From: Tetraselmis striata
Taxonomy: Eukaryota > Chlorophyta > Chlorodendrophyceae > Chlorodendrales > Chlorodendraceae
Direction: 5' to 3'
DNA length: 64,000 nucleotides
Assembly (NCBI GenBank): GCA_006384855.1
Contig: VCJN01002150.1
Location: 1 to 64,000, forward strand
The notes below the pieces were generated by a model. The model searched no databases and had not been told where the DNA came from. It saw only the letters and a list, made by a program, of their open reading frames with translations. Position 1 is the stretch's first letter; each line of letters opens with the position of its first letter. Shown piece by piece: positions 60,007 to 64,000 of this stretch. The position numbers and the translations under genes are program-made.

Positions 60007-61106
60007 CCACCACACTTCGTTTTGGCTCGCCACTCGATCCGCACGCTGCGGCTCGTCCGTAGGAGCACGCGCCCATGCATCGTTCTTGGGAGTGCCTCAT
60101 GCCATGGGGGCCGTGCCTGAGGATCCGGCTCGGCATTCGCGCAGCACAGAATAGTGGCGTGCTATGCTGCGGCGCCCGCATTCCAGTGCAGTCTGCTCTT
60201 TCCGGCGCTCGGGACCACACCGCTGGCATGCTCAATGGGGGCCGATGATGCCCTTTAACAGCCGCCTCACACATGCGCGGTGCCATTTTTCTTAGAGTTT
60301 CTTGCGGTGTGCCCTCACACTAGTCGCGACTGTGGCCTGCTCGCCGTCATTATTGAGATCTTTCAAGTGCTGCGTAGGATGTCGTCACTACACATACGCA
60401 TACATATTTACATATACATACATGTATAAAGATGTAAATATTTATACACTAATACATTAATATATATATATATACACATACATATGCAGAGTTCAGTGAT
60501 TGAGGGTTTTAAACCCTAAACCCGTGTATGCAGACATATGCAGACATATGAGGTCGGTGTATACAGGGTAAACATATCAATGTAAGCTGTATCTTTTTTA
60601 TATAATTATATCAGCTGTTAGATCTTACATATTAGTCTCTGAGATATGTGTGCACCCACAAAAACACTTGTTATATATCAGCCAGTAAGCATGTCATTGA
60701 ATATATACAATTCATATGTTGACTGAATTTGTGTTCTATATTCAGATTAGAGTTGCGAACGTCACGGCAAGTGTCGTCCAGTAGAACGATTGCTAATGTG
60801 CCGCCGCACAGCCTCATAGCTGCCAGGCGTTCAATGTCTAAATGCAGGCTGACGGATACAGCCGCGGAGACATTCTGTCATCCATTGCCTCAGTTATCAT
60901 TATTCCAGTGAAAGTGCCACGTGCCGAAATAAACTCCGTCATGTGATGTGGGGCAGCCTCTGCAGTAGGCACGCAGCTCGCGGTGGGAGGCAGTGGCAGC
61001 AGTCCCGGCCCTCGACCCTTGCTGTCATTATATCCATGCTACTATCTGTGTCAGTGTGATATGCAAATTTCCGACGCGCTAATAGCTAAATCGCTAAATC
61101 GCGGAA
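60007..61106. other. Convergent intergenic region
   Basis: This stretch lies between the RWDD2-like gene (+) and the guanylate cyclase gene (-). 60390-60490 is an AT/ACATAT simple repeat, and 60510-60530 has a telomere-like inverted motif (TTTTAAACCCTAAACCC). No gene is seen. Confidence 0.6.
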
Positions 61107-63968
61107 CTAGGCCCACTCTGCAGTAGACCCAGGCAGCGACGCCCATGCTTCTGCTACCTCGTGATGCAAGCTGGGCGACCGCTGCTTGGCCGGCTTGACC
61201 CAATACGTTATCACGGTGCCCTTCCCCTTGATGGCCAGCTCCCCACGGCATGTCAGCGCCACCTCCTTGCTCTGCAGCATGCGGCAGCCAGCACAGCATG
61301 TTGAGTGCGAGAGAAACGGCAGTGCAGCGGTAACTGTGTCGTTCAGGGTGGCGTGAAGGATGCGCATGGTGCTGCAAGATGGGCGAGTTGGGGGTTGAGG
61401 CAAGTGCGCCGCACCGCCTGGAGCATGAGAATCTTGGCGGACTTTTCGCTGCAGTGGATCTTGTTTTTCGCCGAGTTGCTCTCCATGCGCGAGGCAGTGT
61501 TGACGGTATCGCCGAAGAGGCAGTAGCGCGGGTTCAGTTTTCCGACAACGGAGGCCACGACGGGTCCGGTGTGGAAGCCCACGCGGATGCTCACCGTGCC
61601 GAGCGAAGGGTCGTCAAGCTGTACGGCAAAGGCAGCACGGGAAAGGCAGCAAAGTAGGATTCAGTATCGGTCCCGTGTTTGGGGTCGCGGGCGGGGGGGG
61701 GGGGGGGGGGGGGGCAGCACTCGCACACGGAACCTGCCGATCTGCTGTAACCCTTTGAAACCCTCGAACACCGCCGGGTGAGAACGCAAGTGCGGTTGGG
61801 TTATCGCTTTTATCGGAGGAGCCTCCGGGCGTGGTGTGGGCGCGCGGCACACCTTCACAGGCACCGAGTTTGCGGCCGCGATCGCTCCAAAGGCGAAACG
61901 CGCGATGCGCAGAGCGTGGTCCGGCTGACGTTTCGCGAGGTTGGCCACTGCCATGTACGCATCCCCGATCGTTTCCACCTAGTAGACGTGGCGACAGCAC
62001 TTGGTCAGCAGCTTATCCCGATGGTTCGCGACTCGGGCGACTTCGCCCGGGCATGCTGGCGGGGCAGCCCCTGGCGGCAGGTGCCGCCTCGGCATACGCC
62101 CGTACCTTGAAGACGCCCTCGCGCTCGGCCAGGTTGTCAAACTCCACGTACAGGCGGTCAAGCATATTCATCACGTCCACGGGGCTGATTGTGCGCGAAA
62201 TGTCGGTGAAGCCGACGATATCCGAGAAGAAAATTGTCACCGAGTTGTGGTGCTCCGGTGCAACCTGCACGGGTAGTGGCACAACAAAGGGCGGCGGGTT
62301 AGTGCTACCGTGCGGTTTGAGAGCCACCGAGCCTGCAGAACAGATGAACGGTGTCAAATGGAAACGGACGGGCGGAATGGCACCCTCACCTTTTCGCCCC
62401 GCGCCAGCGCCTTCACTACATGCTTCGGAAACACCTTGTAGAGCACGGCCCTCGTGCCGGCATCCAGTTTCTTGTGCATTGCCCTGCTGTGTCGTCGCAA
62501 ATTCTTGGAACGTCCCGGCTCAGTGAAGTGGCTTATGCGCTTGTAGATCGCACGAAAACACGGTCGGCTTTCTGGGAGGGGCGCCCAGCAGTCCCTGATG
62601 ATCTGAGCGATTCCAACAGGGACGCTCGCAGGCATCTCCGGGCGGAAGGGCTCCTCGCGTTGCAAGTTGGCAACCTGACAGTTCAGGGCATAGTAAATAC
62701 ATACAGTTCTGATGGAACCGCCTGGCAGGCAGTCGTACGGCCCATTGCGTTGCTTAATGATACTGTATTATGTTATTTGTATGGCTCTTGAGAATTACTG
62801 TGAATACTGCTCGCTACTGCGCAGTGGGACAATTACGCTGCAGCTCGACAGTTTTAAAACCTACAATTACCAGTATATGGAGAGCACGCCGCTGTCGTTG
62901 CCATGCCACCATGCACACATACTATTTATAATCCAACTGTCAGGCAAACATGCAGCGCGTGGCAGCCGTTGGGGGCGGGGGGGGGGGGGGGGGGGGGGAG
63001 GGTACTCTCTCTGTTAAGATGAGGACGGATAACAGGCTATTAATTATTAGATAAATTTTGCTTGTACTGGTACGAGGTAAAGGACCGACAGGGACCACGG
63101 ACGGGCCGACAGCATAGCGTCGGCCTATACATCGACGGACGGGCAGACAGACAGCAGCGAGCCTCGCACGGCACCGCGTGCGAGTACCAAAACAAAATTG
63201 ATACGGTATCAAGCTGCTGGGATTGTTTGCGGCCATTGTTGCGGCCAGGGTGCATTCTGCGGTCAAGGTGCAATCCAATGCGCTGCCAGGGCAATGTTTC
63301 TGGGCCTCACCTCGAGGCGGACCTTCGATTCTGGGACGCCCTTGAAGGCCTCTTCCCTGGTGAACAGCTCAAATAGCAAGACCCCCTGGTAGAAGCGGCA
63401 GAATGTGCAGTGAATGTGCGACCCGCAGAAACAAGAGAGGCGCTTACGGCGACACTATATACTGCTCCACAAACACAAGGACCGTAGGAGACAAAGTGGT
63501 TTGGGAAGGGGGGGGGGGGGGGGGTGGGGGCACCATGGCATAGACATCGGATGCCAGGGAAGGCCCCTCGGGCTTGTTGCACAGCAGCTCCGGCGCTAGG
63601 TACCGGACAGCGGCGGTGCTCCGCTTCGTCTGGCACCTCTTGCTGGGCAGCCCGTAGTCGGAGAGTTTGGCGCGGAACTCGCCGTCGATCAGGACGTTGC
63701 CGGCGCTGAGGCCGCAGTGCGCGACCGGCGGGGACTGGCTGTGCAGGTACAGCATCCCGCGCGCGATGCCCTCCGCCATGCTCTGCTTGATGTCAGGCTC
63801 CAGCGGCACCGTCTCGTTGTGCAGCAGCTCCATCAGCGACTGGTGTTCCATGTACTCCATCACCAGCCGTGGCGGCTGGCCAGCACCCTCCGCGATGCCC
63901 ATCACTGTGGTGATGTTGGGGTGGCGGAGGCTCACCAGGGCCTGGACGTGGCCATGCATCGGCAGCAA
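61107..63968 (-). CDS. Receptor-type guanylate cyclase: pseudokinase + class III cyclase (5' end outside window)
   Basis: Makes cGMP from GTP. Exons: beyond 63968 to 63534, 63385-63311, 62674-62390, 62264-62106, 61978-61853, 61618-61418 (or 61415) and 61271-61107; all close in phase. The kinase-like domain ([43 protein letters not shown]) has [12 protein letters not shown] where active kinases have HRDLK..N, and DYG where they have DFG. Animal membrane guanylate cyclases show the same changes, so it is a pseudokinase. A linker ([20 protein letters not shown]) leads to the cyclase domain: [10 protein letters not shown] with a metal Asp, VETIGDAYM with a metal Asp, [17 protein letters not shown] with the catalytic Asn and Arg. 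Glu in VETIG and Cys in RYCLFG are the guanine-specifying pair (Lys and Asp in adenylate cyclases). Any transmembrane or sensor part lies beyond the window. Confidence 0.88.
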
Positions 63969-64000
63969 TCAAATCCTGACATGTAATACTGTTGTTAATA

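Noticed and set aside
61831-62526. 231-residue + frame over the guanylate cyclase
   Set aside because: Antisense to three cyclase exons carrying all catalytic residues. It has no domain of its own.
1-64000. tRNA, rRNA and CRISPR arrays
   Set aside because: I looked for regular short spaced repeats, rRNA-like cores and tRNA arm patterns and found nothing I could support. Simple repeats here are microsatellites and homopolymers.

Overview
The window is nuclear DNA of a eukaryote, most likely a green alga (Chlorophyta). The genes are GC-rich and cut into many short exons with GT-AG introns. The introns carry long C homopolymers, and TTTAGGG-type telomere motifs occur. The recognisable proteins include a plant-type telomere-binding protein with a ubiquitin-like segment and an SDKW-like telobox, a plant-style SCAR, and a tail-anchored heme oxygenase. 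No bacterial operon structure is present. The species is not identifiable from the sequence alone.

Layout, left to right: unassigned DNA (1-2367); a telomere-repeat-binding (TRF-like) gene on + (2368-5394); an EF-hand protein on - (7678-5827); an F-box/WD40 gene on + (9536-15841); a decayed protein kinase on + (16638-17790); and a 10-kb, 13-exon prolidase gene on - (28448-18435). One long prolidase intron holds an unrecognised compact cassette of divergent reading frames (about 24.3-26.05 kb). A tyrosine-recombinase element with split direct repeats follows (29231-32431), then about 4.5 kb of gene-poor DNA containing a degenerate 1.3-kb tandem duplication. After that come a SCAR/WAVE gene on - (44192-36909), a membrane-anchored heme oxygenase on - (47601-45626), an aliphatic amidase on + (49307-50967), a decayed Ty3/gypsy fossil (52.1-54.66 kb), a LINE 3' end (56.18-56.9 kb), an RWDD2-like gene on + (57192-60006) and a receptor-type guanylate cyclase on -, cut by the right window edge (63968-61107).

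The genes do not form one pathway. SCAR, guanylate cyclase and the EF-hand protein fit cytoskeletal or signalling roles. Prolidase, amidase and heme oxygenase are metabolic. The main window-wide signals are C homopolymers lying just inside 5' splice sites of many introns, a small MITE-like family ending in GGGTGCCGRCGC, and LINE 3' tails. Gene models were built by eye from splice signals, reading phase and remembered family sequences. Where exon phases close exactly I say so, and where they do not I say that too.
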